A stretch of DNA of 64,000 nucleotides. Origin: Pseudoalteromonas shioyasakiensis (GTDB lineage: Bacteria > Pseudomonadota > Gammaproteobacteria > Enterobacterales > Alteromonadaceae). Below are positions 48,715 through 57,115 of this stretch, piece after piece. A program made the position numbers and the translations under genes. The notes beneath the pieces were generated by a model. That model saw only the letters and a list, made by a program, of their open reading frames with translations. It was not told the origin of the DNA and ran no database searches. Numbering within the stretch: the stretch's first letter is position 1; the number at the start of each line of letters is the position of its first letter. The stretch lies in assembly GCF_024518675.1 (NCBI RefSeq), contig NZ_JANIGL010000008.1:1-64000 (forward strand), given 5' to 3'.

Positions 48715-49944
48715 TTAAAAGCGCCACTGTGCATTTAAGCTAATTTGTTGCTGGGAAATTTTTTCTGTGATGCCCATCGTAGCGCGATTATCAGCATGAC
48801 TATGCAATGCTGAGCCCTCAATACCTAACTGCCATTGTGGTGTGAGCTGATAGCGCCATGTGGCCGTAATACCTTCACCATGACTGGCATTTGGATCAAA
48901 CGCCCAGTCGTCTTTATCGGTGACTTCAAAGTAGTCATAACGCACAGATAGCCGATGTGCTGCCATTTTGTGGCTTAATAAAATAAAGTGGCTGTAAAAG
49001 TCATTATCGACCCCGCGGGCTTCGCCCATCGCCGTATTACCCGACATCACTTGAGTGATTAGCCGTGTTTTAGCATTAAACTTATACAGCCAAGCTGCAC
49101 TTGCGAAGCGGGTGTCCCAGGCATACTGCCCAGTGCTATGATTTAATGCAGCCGGATCACCATTATTGTCGTAATAATAAAACCTAAATTGCGATTTTTT
49201 TAAATAATCCCAATGTACACCAGCATAATAACCAAATCGGCCATCCACTTCTTCAAACGGTAAAACCTGGTTCGCCTGCCACTGTAATTGCGGTGTATTT
49301 AAGGACGCAACTGGCGCAAATGCAATAGCTTCATTAAATGTTGTTTGTCGGTCGTGCAGAGCAAAACCCCGCCACGCTAGCAGTGTTCCTGCGGGATCAT
49401 TACCTTTAAATGTCGCGCCAACAAAAGTAAAACTATGTTTACTATTAAAACTACGACCTGGGCGTTTAATGGTTGCCTCTACGCCCAAAGTACGGACCTC
49501 TTCGCCAATCCATGAATTAATAGCTGAGTTGGTGTAATTATAAGGAGAGATCCAGCCCATATCAGGGTTTTCTAGTGACAATAACGGATAAAAACCACCA
49601 GCGCGAACATGCCATTTGTAGTTACTTCTGGTCAGAGGTTTATATTGTAAATACGCTTGGCTAACGCCTAAACTCGGTTCTGGATCTTGATGCGCATTAA
49701 TTACGCCATGGGCAGACCATGCACTGCTGAGATCCGCTCTAAAATCAATTAACCCTTGTGACAGTACAATACCATCAGTATCACTATCATAACGATATAG
49801 CCCCACCCCACCTTCTTGCCAACTAGGTTGTGAATCCCCCTTTATAGCACTTAGCTGTAATAACCCTTTAACTTGCGCACTGGCATGTGTAGTTAGTGTT
49901 AGCAGGGTTAAAATTAATAGTATTCTAATATTCATCAAACTCAT
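48715..49944 (-). CDS. Predicted outer-membrane beta-barrel protein
   Basis: A 409-residue protein with a signal peptide (about residues 1-23) followed by alternating aromatic/hydrophobic strands, and ending in the classic barrel C-terminus SLNAQWRF. I do not recognise a named family. It overlaps the upstream cupredoxin gene by 20 nt (11 nt if the second Met is the start), so both are coupled. A porin or surface partner of the cupredoxin is a reasonable guess; no ligand can be named. Confidence 0.8.
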   Translation of the reverse strand: MSLMNIRILLILTLLTLTTHASAQVKGLLQLSAIKGDSQPSWQEGGVGLYRYDSDTDGIVLSQGLIDFRADLSSAWSAHGVINAHQDPEPSLGVSQAYLQYKPLTRSNYKWHVRAGGFYPLLSLENPDMGWISPYNYTNSAINSWIGEEVRTLGVEATIKRPGRSFNSKHSFTFVGATFKGNDPAGTLLAWRGFALHDRQTTFNEAIAFAPVASLNTPQLQWQANQVLPFEEVDGRFGYYAGVHWDYLKKSQFRFYYYDNNGDPAALNHSTGQYAWDTRFASAAWLYKFNAKTRLITQVMSGNTAMGEARGVDNDFYSHFILLSHKMAAHRLSVRYDYFEVTDKDDWAFDPNASHGEGITATWRYQLTPQWQLGIEGSALHSHADNRATMGITEKISQQQISLNAQWRF

Positions 49945-50548
49945 CGACCCCCAGCATAATACGGGGAATTAATTGTTGTTTTAGTTGATATTGTAAAGCT
50001 GTATCAGCAATTTTAACGCGCTGCGATTCCGTTAAACTTATATCGTTGAAACCTTCATGCCATACATTAAGTGTGTAATCCCCCGATGGCGCATCAAACG
50101 ACAATTTGCCCTGCTCATTTGTTATGCCATAAAAAGGGCTATCAACAACCACGATATAACCAAGCATCCAATCGTGAATATTACAGCCAAGCTCAACAAC
50201 CCCTGTTTGCTCAAAGGTTATCGGTGCTTTGGGCTGTTCGCGATAAAGCTTTAACTCAAACGACTTACTTTTAGAAAACGAATAAACGTGATGCATAATC
50301 GAATCTAAATTAGGAAATTCAACCTCAGCATTTTGCTCTACTACTAATACATGAGGAGTAAACTGGCGGTCTTTTTGCGACATAGTAAATGACTGATTAG
50401 GGCGCACCTTACTTTCTAAAGGTTGTAACGGGGTTAACCACACCACCGCATTGGCCACAGCTTGCTGATCTAAATCAGCTATTGTCACAGTAACGGCATA
50501 GCTTTTAACCGTAATAAAAGCTAAAAGTAGCAAAGAGAAGAGTTTCAT
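49925..50548 (-). CDS. MauL-like periplasmic cupredoxin
   Basis: The 207-residue product has a signal peptide (about residues 1-18). A plastocyanin-like fold carries candidate type-1 copper ligands: His86 or His87 (SIMHHVYSF) and Cys122, His125 and Met128 in GCNIHDWM. A small transthyretin-like beta domain follows (GKLSFDAPSGDYTLNVWHEGF). Proteins of this kind are often annotated as methylamine-utilisation proteins, but no methylamine dehydrogenase genes are near. It overlaps the beta-barrel gene, suggesting an envelope copper or electron-transfer function. Confidence 0.8.
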   Translation of the reverse strand: MKLFSLLLLAFITVKSYAVTVTIADLDQQAVANAVVWLTPLQPLESKVRPNQSFTMSQKDRQFTPHVLVVEQNAEVEFPNLDSIMHHVYSFSKSKSFELKLYREQPKAPITFEQTGVVELGCNIHDWMLGYIVVVDSPFYGITNEQGKLSFDAPSGDYTLNVWHEGFNDISLTESQRVKIADTALQYQLKQQLIPRIMLGVDEFDEY

Positions 50549-50730
50549 GTTGGCTATTCTAATTATTTTATATACCAGTATAGACCTGTTTTCTTGATAC
50601 TTTATTACTTATTTAAAAAAAGTTATTGCAATGAATACGTATGTAGCTACCTCGTAAATCTCCCCTGTGCGTTTTATGCTAACTAACTGAACTCTGGATA
50701 ACTTACCCAGTTAGACATAAAGGACACACA

Positions 50731-52773
50731 ATGCGATTACCTTTACTACTGCTCGTGATATTGTCAGGCAGTTGTTTCGCTAAAGAAGCAACGCTCGAGT
50801 CACCGAATAAAAAAATTAAAATAACCATTTCAGATCAAAATGCTACACCGCATTATTCTATTAGCTTCAACAACAAAAACGTAATTGGAAACTCATCTCT
50901 AGGGTTTGAATTTAAGCAACAAGCTGCGTTTGATGAAGGCTTCACGATCACTAATATTACTAACAACCAAGTAAACACCCAGTGGCAACAACCTTGGGGT
51001 GAACGTCAAACGGTTATTGATCGTCACAATGAAGTAGCAGTCACCTTCAGTAAGCCAGCCCCTCACGGTGGAACCTACACTGTACGCTTTAGAGCATTTG
51101 ATAGTGGTGTAGGTTTTCGTTACGAAATTCCTAAACAAGCTGGCTTTGAAAACATTGAAATAACCAAAGAACTTACCGAATTTGCAGTTACCGCTGCGGA
51201 TAAAGCCACAGCCTGGTGGATCCCCGCGCGAGGCTGGAATCGCTACGAATATGTTTACAACACCACACCATTACAAGATGCAGCCCTTGTACACACCCCT
51301 TTTACTTTTAAAAATGCTGACGGTGTGCACATTAGTATTCACGAAGCCGCGCTTGTTGATTACGCCGGTATGGTACTCAACCAGCGCCGCCCTGGTACAT
51401 TACAAGCTGATTTAACACCTTGGTCTGACGGCATCGCAGTTAAAAAGCGAGGCGCATTTAATACCCCATGGCGGACAGTACAAATTGGCGAACAAGCCAT
51501 TGATTTGATCAATTCAGATATTATCTTAAACCTGAACGAACCTAACAAACTCGGTGATGTATCCTGGGTTAAGCCGGGTAAATATGTGGGTATTTGGTGG
51601 GGTATGCATATCAATGAGACCACTTGGGGCAGTGGTGAAAAGCACGGAGCCACCACGGCAAACACTAAATACTACATGGATTTTGCCGCGAAATATGGCT
51701 TTGATGGTGTGCTCGTTGAGGGATGGAACATTGGCTGGGATGGTGATTGGTTCTTTAACGGCGATGTATTTAGCTTTACTAAACCTTATGATGATTTCGA
51801 TATTGCCGAGCTGACTCGTTACGGTAAACAAAAAGGTGTGCAGCTTATTGGCCACCATGAAACCTCTGGTAACGTTACAAACTATCGCAATCAAATGGAA
51901 GATGCTTACGCCCTGTATGAAAAATCTAACGTTAGCCAAGTAAAAACAGGTTACGTCGCTGATGGCGGTAATATCAAACGCATTGATGAAAATGGCATTA
52001 TTCGAAAAGAATGGCATGACGGCCAGTTTATGGTTAACGAGTATCTACACAGCATTAAACTCGCAGCCAAACATAAGCTTAGCATTAATACCCATGAACC
52101 AATCAAAGACACTGGCTTGCGCCGCACTTACCCAAATTGGATTGCTCGTGAAGGCGCCCGAGGTCAAGAGTTTAATGCGTGGGGCACACCACCTAACCCA
52201 CCTGAGCACATCCCCATGCTAGCCTTTACTCGCATGTTAGCAGGCCCAATCGACTTCACCCCGGGCATATTTGATATGGGCTTTAATGGTTTAGGCGCTG
52301 ATACTAACCGCCCACAAACAACCCTAGCTAAACAACTGGCTTTATATGTTGTTATGTATAGCCCAATTCAAATGGCTGCTGACTTACCGCGTAATTACTT
52401 AGCTAAACCGGATGCATTTCAATTTATTCAAGACGTACCCACCGACTGGCAACAAAGTATCGCACTAGCCGGTGAAGTTGGCGACTACGTGGTGTTTGCA
52501 CGTAAAGAGCGCAAGCGTGACAATTACGCTGGTAATGATTGGTACTTAGGCGCAGTCACCGATGAGCAAGCTCGAACAATAGATATTAAGCTTGATTTTT
52601 TAGAGCCTGGCAAAGTATTCGAAGCACATATATACCGAGATGGCGATAAGGCAGAGTGGAAAAACAACCCTTACGATATCAAGATTGAACAACGTATTGT
52701 GACAGCAAAAGATACATTATCGCTAAAGCTAGCGACAAGTGGAGGCACAGCAATTAGGTTTAAAGCGCTGTAA
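50731..52773 (+). CDS. GH97 glycoside hydrolase (alpha-glucosidase, SusB-like)
   Basis: The 680-residue product has a signal peptide (about residues 1-17), then a GH97 N-terminal beta-supersandwich, (beta/alpha)8 barrel and C-terminal beta domain. Glu377 (GHHETSG), Glu456 (NTHEPIK) and Glu480 (ARGQEFNAW) fit the catalytic glutamates of the inverting Bacteroides SusB (439, 508, 532); the last two have exactly its 24-residue spacing. That favours an inverting alpha-glucosidase over a retaining alpha-galactosidase. No other sugar-use genes adjoin it. AAAGGA precedes the ATG. Confidence 0.9.
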   Translation: MRLPLLLLVILSGSCFAKEATLESPNKKIKITISDQNATPHYSISFNNKNVIGNSSLGFEFKQQAAFDEGFTITNITNNQVNTQWQQPWGERQTVIDRHNEVAVTFSKPAPHGGTYTVRFRAFDSGVGFRYEIPKQAGFENIEITKELTEFAVTAADKATAWWIPARGWNRYEYVYNTTPLQDAALVHTPFTFKNADGVHISIHEAALVDYAGMVLNQRRPGTLQADLTPWSDGIAVKKRGAFNTPWRTVQIGEQAIDLINSDIILNLNEPNKLGDVSWVKPGKYVGIWWGMHINETTWGSGEKHGATTANTKYYMDFAAKYGFDGVLVEGWNIGWDGDWFFNGDVFSFTKPYDDFDIAELTRYGKQKGVQLIGHHETSGNVTNYRNQMEDAYALYEKSNVSQVKTGYVADGGNIKRIDENGIIRKEWHDGQFMVNEYLHSIKLAAKHKLSINTHEPIKDTGLRRTYPNWIAREGARGQEFNAWGTPPNPPEHIPMLAFTRMLAGPIDFTPGIFDMGFNGLGADTNRPQTTLAKQLALYVVMYSPIQMAADLPRNYLAKPDAFQFIQDVPTDWQQSIALAGEVGDYVVFARKERKRDNYAGNDWYLGAVTDEQARTIDIKLDFLEPGKVFEAHIYRDGDKAEWKNNPYDIKIEQRIVTAKDTLSLKLATSGGTAIRFKAL

Positions 52774-52804
52774 AAGTAGTCATATTTATATTATATGATA
52801 GGTT

Positions 52805-52835
52805 AAAGCGCGATCTAAATCGCGCTTTTTATTTT
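52805..52835 (+). terminator. Rho-independent terminator after the GH97 gene
   Basis: AAAGCGCGAT and ATCGCGCTTT form a perfect 10-bp stem with a CTAA loop followed by TTATTTTATT. Confidence 0.92.
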
Positions 52836-52881
52836 ATTGCTACCGAAGATATAAGCAGTGTAATCTATCGCTACAGGCAAC

Positions 52882-53157
52882 TTAAGATGATGCTGCGCTT
52901 CGCTCATTAACAGCCTTGGCATATTGGTTACCTAAGTAAGACCACATATAAAGTCCCCAAAATAAACCTCCTATTGGAAACAAAATAAGCGAGAGCGGTA
53001 ATACATCAAAAAAATCAACGTAACCGAAAAAACCTTGCAGTAGCGAAAACAAAATAGCTGTCGAAACTCCCCAACCGAGCACACCATGTACAAAGGTATA
53101 ATGCCATTTACCTTTATCCATTAGCCGCTTTAACTTGCTGAATTTATCATCTTCCAT
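52882..53157 (-). CDS. Small two-helix membrane protein of unknown function
   Basis: I start at MEDDKFSKLKRLMDKGKWHY (91 residues), with AGGAG about 10 nt upstream; a longer frame of 108 residues starts inside the envZ spacer. Two hydrophobic segments (about residues 23-45 and 50-72) are followed by WSYLGNQYAKAVNERS. I do not recognise the family. It follows envZ by about 70 bp on the same strand and could be cotranscribed with ompR-envZ. Confidence 0.65.
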   Translation of the reverse strand: MEDDKFSKLKRLMDKGKWHYTFVHGVLGWGVSTAILFSLLQGFFGYVDFFDVLPLSLILFPIGGLFWGLYMWSYLGNQYAKAVNERSAASS

Positions 53158-53224
53158 TAACTTAAAACTCCTATACAAACAGACTAAACCTTGCATCTGG
53201 TTACTCAACCTGATTTAAAGTTAC

Positions 53225-54523
53225 TTACTTCAAAGGGAGAAAAACTTGTGCGCTGAGGCCCCCTTCCTGGCGGTTTACTAACTTTACTTTACCGTTATGC
53301 ATATCAATTATTCGTTTGATAATTGCTAAACCAAGTCCACTGCCTTCACTGCCTCTGGCCGCATCACCTTGCTTAAATGGTTCAAATACGGTTTCCAGTT
53401 CACTTTCGGGAATACCTGGGCCACGATCGTTTACCATTACAATGGCATATTTTTTATCTGGGCTTAGCGCGGTTTCAACTTCAATATCATCTTGCGAGTA
53501 ACGAATTGCATTCTCAATCATATTGGTTACTACACGCTTTATAGCAACCATACTCAAAGGCACATTATCGAGGTTTGGATTTTCGATAAAGCGGATATTA
53601 CGTTGGTGCTTTTGCTCAGAATGTACCACTTCTGAGACAATCGCATTTAAATCTTCAAGCGCAAGTTCTTCACGTTTATGATGGCGTAAATATTCAATAA
53701 ATTGATCGATAATGGCATTCATGTCTTCGATATCGTAAATAATACCTTCACGCAGATAATCTTCTTCAGCCGACATCATTTCTGTCGCAAGGCGAATACG
53801 TGTAAGTGGTGTACGTAAATCATGTGACACACCCGCCATCAATAACCTTCGGTCATTCTCAAGCGCTGCAATACCCCGTGACATTTGGTTAAATGCTCGT
53901 GTTACCTCAATCACTTCGGTTGAGCCGTGCTCTTCTAGTTTGGTAGAAAAATCTCCTACGCCTACTTTTACCGCGGCCTGCTGCAATGCTTTTAACGGCC
54001 GATTCAAATGACGGGCAAACAACCAACCACCTAACACGCTCAAAAAGCCAATACTCGACAAATAAAAGGTCAAAAATTCTAAGTTGTTATCTTTAAACCC
54101 CGTGAGTGGTACTTTTACCCAAAACCCAGGTGCTTGGGGTGCTTCGACCCAGTAAATCAACGGTCCAATTTGACTAATACGCACGCGAGCAGAGCCATTT
54201 AATTGCTCCGACATACTGCGCGACAGCATTGGGTACTCGCGTGTTTGGCCAAGCCCTTCGGACATAGCTTGGCGTTGAGTCATCACTTCAATACCCGTGA
54301 TTTCAAAAAATTTAGCAGATACTTCATCGCTAATTTCAACGCCATCTTCCCAATCAATAAACACAGTTTTAACTTGTTTAGCGAGAATAAGATTTACTTG
54401 TTCGATGGTCGGCTTAACCACGTAAAGGCTAACAGTAATGTATGAAACAACTTGGTTGATCAGCAATAATGCTGCCACTAGAAACACAGTTTGGCCAAAT
54501 GCACTTTTGGGAAACATACTCAT
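53225..54523 (-). CDS. envZ: Osmosensor histidine kinase EnvZ
   Basis: EnvZ is the inner-membrane kinase that phosphorylates OmpR. The 432-residue product has two membrane helices (about residues 12-32 and 149-170) around a periplasmic domain, a HAMP linker, the phospho-acceptor His234 in [13 protein letters not shown], and the ATPase boxes [17 protein letters not shown] and GSGLGLAI. It starts 6 bp after ompR. Gene pair and order match E. coli. Confidence 0.95.
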   Translation of the reverse strand: MSMFPKSAFGQTVFLVAALLLINQVVSYITVSLYVVKPTIEQVNLILAKQVKTVFIDWEDGVEISDEVSAKFFEITGIEVMTQRQAMSEGLGQTREYPMLSRSMSEQLNGSARVRISQIGPLIYWVEAPQAPGFWVKVPLTGFKDNNLEFLTFYLSSIGFLSVLGGWLFARHLNRPLKALQQAAVKVGVGDFSTKLEEHGSTEVIEVTRAFNQMSRGIAALENDRRLLMAGVSHDLRTPLTRIRLATEMMSAEEDYLREGIIYDIEDMNAIIDQFIEYLRHHKREELALEDLNAIVSEVVHSEQKHQRNIRFIENPNLDNVPLSMVAIKRVVTNMIENAIRYSQDDIEVETALSPDKKYAIVMVNDRGPGIPESELETVFEPFKQGDAARGSEGSGLGLAIIKRIIDMHNGKVKLVNRQEGGLSAQVFLPLK

Positions 54524-54529
54524 AAACGG

Positions 54530-55258
54530 TTATTTTTCACCGTCAGGAACAAATACATACCCAAGGCCCCACACGGTTTGTATATAACGCGGGTTGGCTG
54601 CATCATCTTCAATCATGCGGCGCAGGCGTGAGACTTGCACATCAATACTACGTTCAAGTGCACTGTAATCACGACCACGAGCTAGGTTCATTAACTTATC
54701 GCGACTTAGCGGTTCACGAGGATGAGTCACTAACGACTTTAACACAGCAAATTCCCCACTGGTCAAAGACATCGTTTTATCACCTTGGGTCATTTCACGG
54801 GTGGCCAGATTAAGCGAAAACTCACCGAAGGTAATTTCGTTTTCTTCTGCCGCAGGTGCGCCAGGCACTTCTTTAGAGCGGCGACGTAAGATTGCTTTAA
54901 TACGTGCGAGTAGTTCGCGCGGGTTAAAAGGTTTAGGGATATAATCGTCAGCGCCAAGCTCCAAGCCTATAATGCGATCAACTTCATCACCTTTAGCTGT
55001 CAGCATAACAATAGGAATTTCGTTCTCTTTTTGCCGTAAACGCTGGCAGATAGATAAGCCATCTTCGCCTGGTAGCATCAGGTCAAGTACCATTAAGTGG
55101 AAGTTTTCACGCTCTAATAACCGATCCATTTGTTCAGCATTTGCAGCACTACGTACAATAAATCCTTGCTCTACCAAATAACGCTCTAATAAACTGCGTA
55201 ATCGCATGTCATCATCGACGACTAATACTTTTGTGGTTTCGTGTCCCATAACATTCAT
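54530..55258 (-). CDS. ompR: Response regulator OmpR
   Basis: OmpR regulates porin and osmotic-response genes. The 242-residue product has the receiver domain with VVDDDMRLRSLLERYL, the phospho-acceptor Asp59 in MVLDLMLPGEDG and KPFNPREL, then the winged-helix DNA-binding domain ending in YIQTVWGLGYVFVPDG. A second Met three codons in is also possible as start. It is divergent from greB, as in E. coli. Confidence 0.96.
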   Translation of the reverse strand: MNVMGHETTKVLVVDDDMRLRSLLERYLVEQGFIVRSAANAEQMDRLLERENFHLMVLDLMLPGEDGLSICQRLRQKENEIPIVMLTAKGDEVDRIIGLELGADDYIPKPFNPRELLARIKAILRRRSKEVPGAPAAEENEITFGEFSLNLATREMTQGDKTMSLTSGEFAVLKSLVTHPREPLSRDKLMNLARGRDYSALERSIDVQVSRLRRMIEDDAANPRYIQTVWGLGYVFVPDGEK

Positions 55259-55402
55259 TCTTGTTGTTTTTGACTTGTTAATAGTTAATATAAATGAAAA
55301 TCAGGCTAATAAAAACGAATTGATTGATTAGATTGTTACACAACATTTCAAAGCATAGCCGTAATACCTAGAAATAGTTTTCAACAAAGCGAAAAGTAGT
55401 TA

Positions 55403-55885
55403 ATGGCAAAAACAAATCTTATAACCCGAGAGGGTTACTCACAATTACAACAAGAGCATGACCACCTTTGGAATGTGAAGCGCCCAGAAGTCACCAAGAT
55501 TGTGAGCTGGGCAGCCAGTTTAGGGGATCGCTCTGAAAACGCAGATTATCAGTACAACAAACGTTTACTTAGACAAATAGACCGCCGTGTACGCTATTTA
55601 CGCAAACGCATGCCGGACTTACAAATCATTGATTATTCACCGCAACAAGCAGGTAAAGTGTTTTTTGGTGCCTGGGTCGAAGTCGAAAACGAACAAGGCG
55701 AAGTGCTCAAGTTTAGAATTGTCGGCCCCGATGAAATTTATGATCGTAAAGATTACATCTCGATTGACTCTCCGATGGCCCGTGCATTATTAAAAAAACA
55801 GGTTGATGATGAGTTTTATGTTACTACACCGCAAGGGAAAAAAGAGTGGTATGTAAATAGTATTGAATACCCTGGAGCAAAATAA
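55403..55885 (+). CDS. greB: Transcription elongation factor GreB
   Basis: GreB enters the RNA polymerase secondary channel and triggers cleavage of backtracked RNA. The 160-residue product starts MAKTNLITREGYSQLQQEHD. Its coiled-coil tip has the acidic pair in GDRSENADYQYNKRLLRQID, and the C-terminal domain has ISIDSPMARALLKK. In E. coli greB is followed directly by tex (yhgF); here two unrelated genes lie between them. Confidence 0.96.
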   Translation: MAKTNLITREGYSQLQQEHDHLWNVKRPEVTKIVSWAASLGDRSENADYQYNKRLLRQIDRRVRYLRKRMPDLQIIDYSPQQAGKVFFGAWVEVENEQGEVLKFRIVGPDEIYDRKDYISIDSPMARALLKKQVDDEFYVTTPQGKKEWYVNSIEYPGAK

Positions 55886-55933
55886 AAACAATCATAACAA
55901 CACAAAGATAGTTCAGATTAAGTTCATAATTGA

Positions 55934-55996
55934 TTGTCTAATGTGTATATGTAGACTATAAATAGAGTTACTCAAGTAAAGCATTTTGCACTTGAG
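55934..55996 (+). promoter_or_regulatory. Promoter and 5' leader hairpin for the 103-aa gene
   Basis: TTGTCT (55934-55939), a 17-bp spacer and TATAAA (55957-55962) form a good sigma70 promoter. Shortly after the predicted start, CTCAAGT (55971-55977) pairs with ACTTGAG (55990-55996) across a 12-nt loop, just ahead of the coding start at 56019. Confidence 0.65.
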
Positions 55997-56018
55997 GTGG
56001 TAATTAAAAGGTCGTGTT

Positions 56019-56330
56019 ATGTCAAACTTAATGCATCGCATATTTAATAATGCTGTATTATTTACACTCTTAATGAGTGTGAGTTTGACCGTATTTGCCC
56101 ATGACTTTGACAACTCAACTGAACTTTCTACTCCAACCGCCCACTACGTTGCTTGTGATATTCCCGACCAAGCAAACCTTGACGTTGACATAGATACCCA
56201 TGCCAACGCACTTTACTTTGGGGCGCTTCAACCACTCCCTGAAGCCACACTTTCACATTATGTGAGACCACAATTAGCATCACTTTTTAATCGTGCTTCG
56301 GTACGAGGGCCACCTACTTATTTTATTTAA
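56019..56330 (+). CDS. Uncharacterised secreted protein (103 aa)
   Basis: I do not recognise this family. A signal peptide covers about residues 1-27 (cleavage after VFA-H). The mature part is short, with a single Cys in HYVACDIPDQ, several acidic residues and a C-terminal GPPTYFI. It has its own promoter and leader hairpin and is followed 34-46 bp later by the CBS-domain gene. It lies between greB and tex, which are neighbours in E. coli. A periplasmic location is the only supported statement. Confidence 0.65.
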   Translation: MSNLMHRIFNNAVLFTLLMSVSLTVFAHDFDNSTELSTPTAHYVACDIPDQANLDVDIDTHANALYFGALQPLPEATLSHYVRPQLASLFNRASVRGPPTYFI

Positions 56331-56376
56331 TTCATTACTTTAAAAAATATTAAATTTAATAAAAATGGTGACTACT

Positions 56377-56958
56377 ATGGCTAATTTCAAAGAATTACGT
56401 ACTCAAGATGTATCAAAAGGCGTATTATCTCATGTATACAGCGACACTCAGCCGCTAATTGATCTAACTTCTCCCGCTTTAAAAATGGTAAATAACTTTA
56501 CCCAAAAAGATCCGCTACGCGCTCATTACGACATCAGCATTATCGAAGCACTACAAAAAACCAGCAGCCAACATACTGACTTTATTTTAGTAATTGATGA
56601 TAACGAAAAACTAATAGGTATTGTCTCTAGTGCTGATTTACAAAGTGCAAAAATTACAGTGCTTTCACAACGTTTAAATGTACACCGCACTGATCTTACC
56701 TTACGTCATGTTATGACCCCACTAAGTCAATTAACAGGCGTTAGCATGCAAAGCTTAAGTTACGCGTGCATTGGTGATGCACTACAAACAATGGAGCATC
56801 ACGGTACTATGTTTTTACTCGTGACCACCGCACATAACGAAATATGTGGTTTATTGTCAGCACGTGAAATTACTAAAACATTGCAAATTCCACTGCATAT
56901 CAGCCCTATTGCCCATACTTTTAGCGAAGTATTGGAAAATATTGAACACCCTCATTAA
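56377..56958 (+). CDS. CBS-domain-pair protein
   Basis: I start at MANFKELRTQDVSKG (193 residues) with GGTGA upstream; a Met four codons earlier is also open. Two CBS motifs cover about residues 45-185 (DISIIEALQKTSSQHTDFIL and HVMTPLSQLTGV, LQTMEHHGTMFLLV). CBS pairs bind adenine nucleotides and act as energy or ligand sensors. Nothing else is fused to them, so the output partner is unknown. It follows the 103-aa secreted-protein gene and precedes a strong terminator. Confidence 0.82.
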   Translation: MANFKELRTQDVSKGVLSHVYSDTQPLIDLTSPALKMVNNFTQKDPLRAHYDISIIEALQKTSSQHTDFILVIDDNEKLIGIVSSADLQSAKITVLSQRLNVHRTDLTLRHVMTPLSQLTGVSMQSLSYACIGDALQTMEHHGTMFLLVTTAHNEICGLLSAREITKTLQIPLHISPIAHTFSEVLENIEHPH

Positions 56959-56991
56959 TACCCCTTTTACCGCGTTGTGATATCGATTTGA

Positions 56992-57026
56992 AAAAGGCCT
57001 TAAAAGCTCTGCTTTTAAGGCCTTTT
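56992..57026. terminator. Bidirectional terminator after the CBS gene
   Basis: AAAAGGCCTTAAAAGC and its exact complement form a 16-bp stem with a TCT loop. It ends the small two-gene unit ahead of tex. Confidence 0.92.
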
Positions 57027-57115
57027 CATTGCTTAGTACTGTGATATTATTCAGTTAGTCTTACTGTGCCAGTAAAGCAATACTGGCTTTATTTTTCGTT
57101 TGAAAAGGTTTATGC

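Noticed and set aside
51526..52222. Several open frames overlapping the GH97 gene on both strands
   Set aside because: The GH97 frame is complete with all catalytic motifs; the others are shadows.
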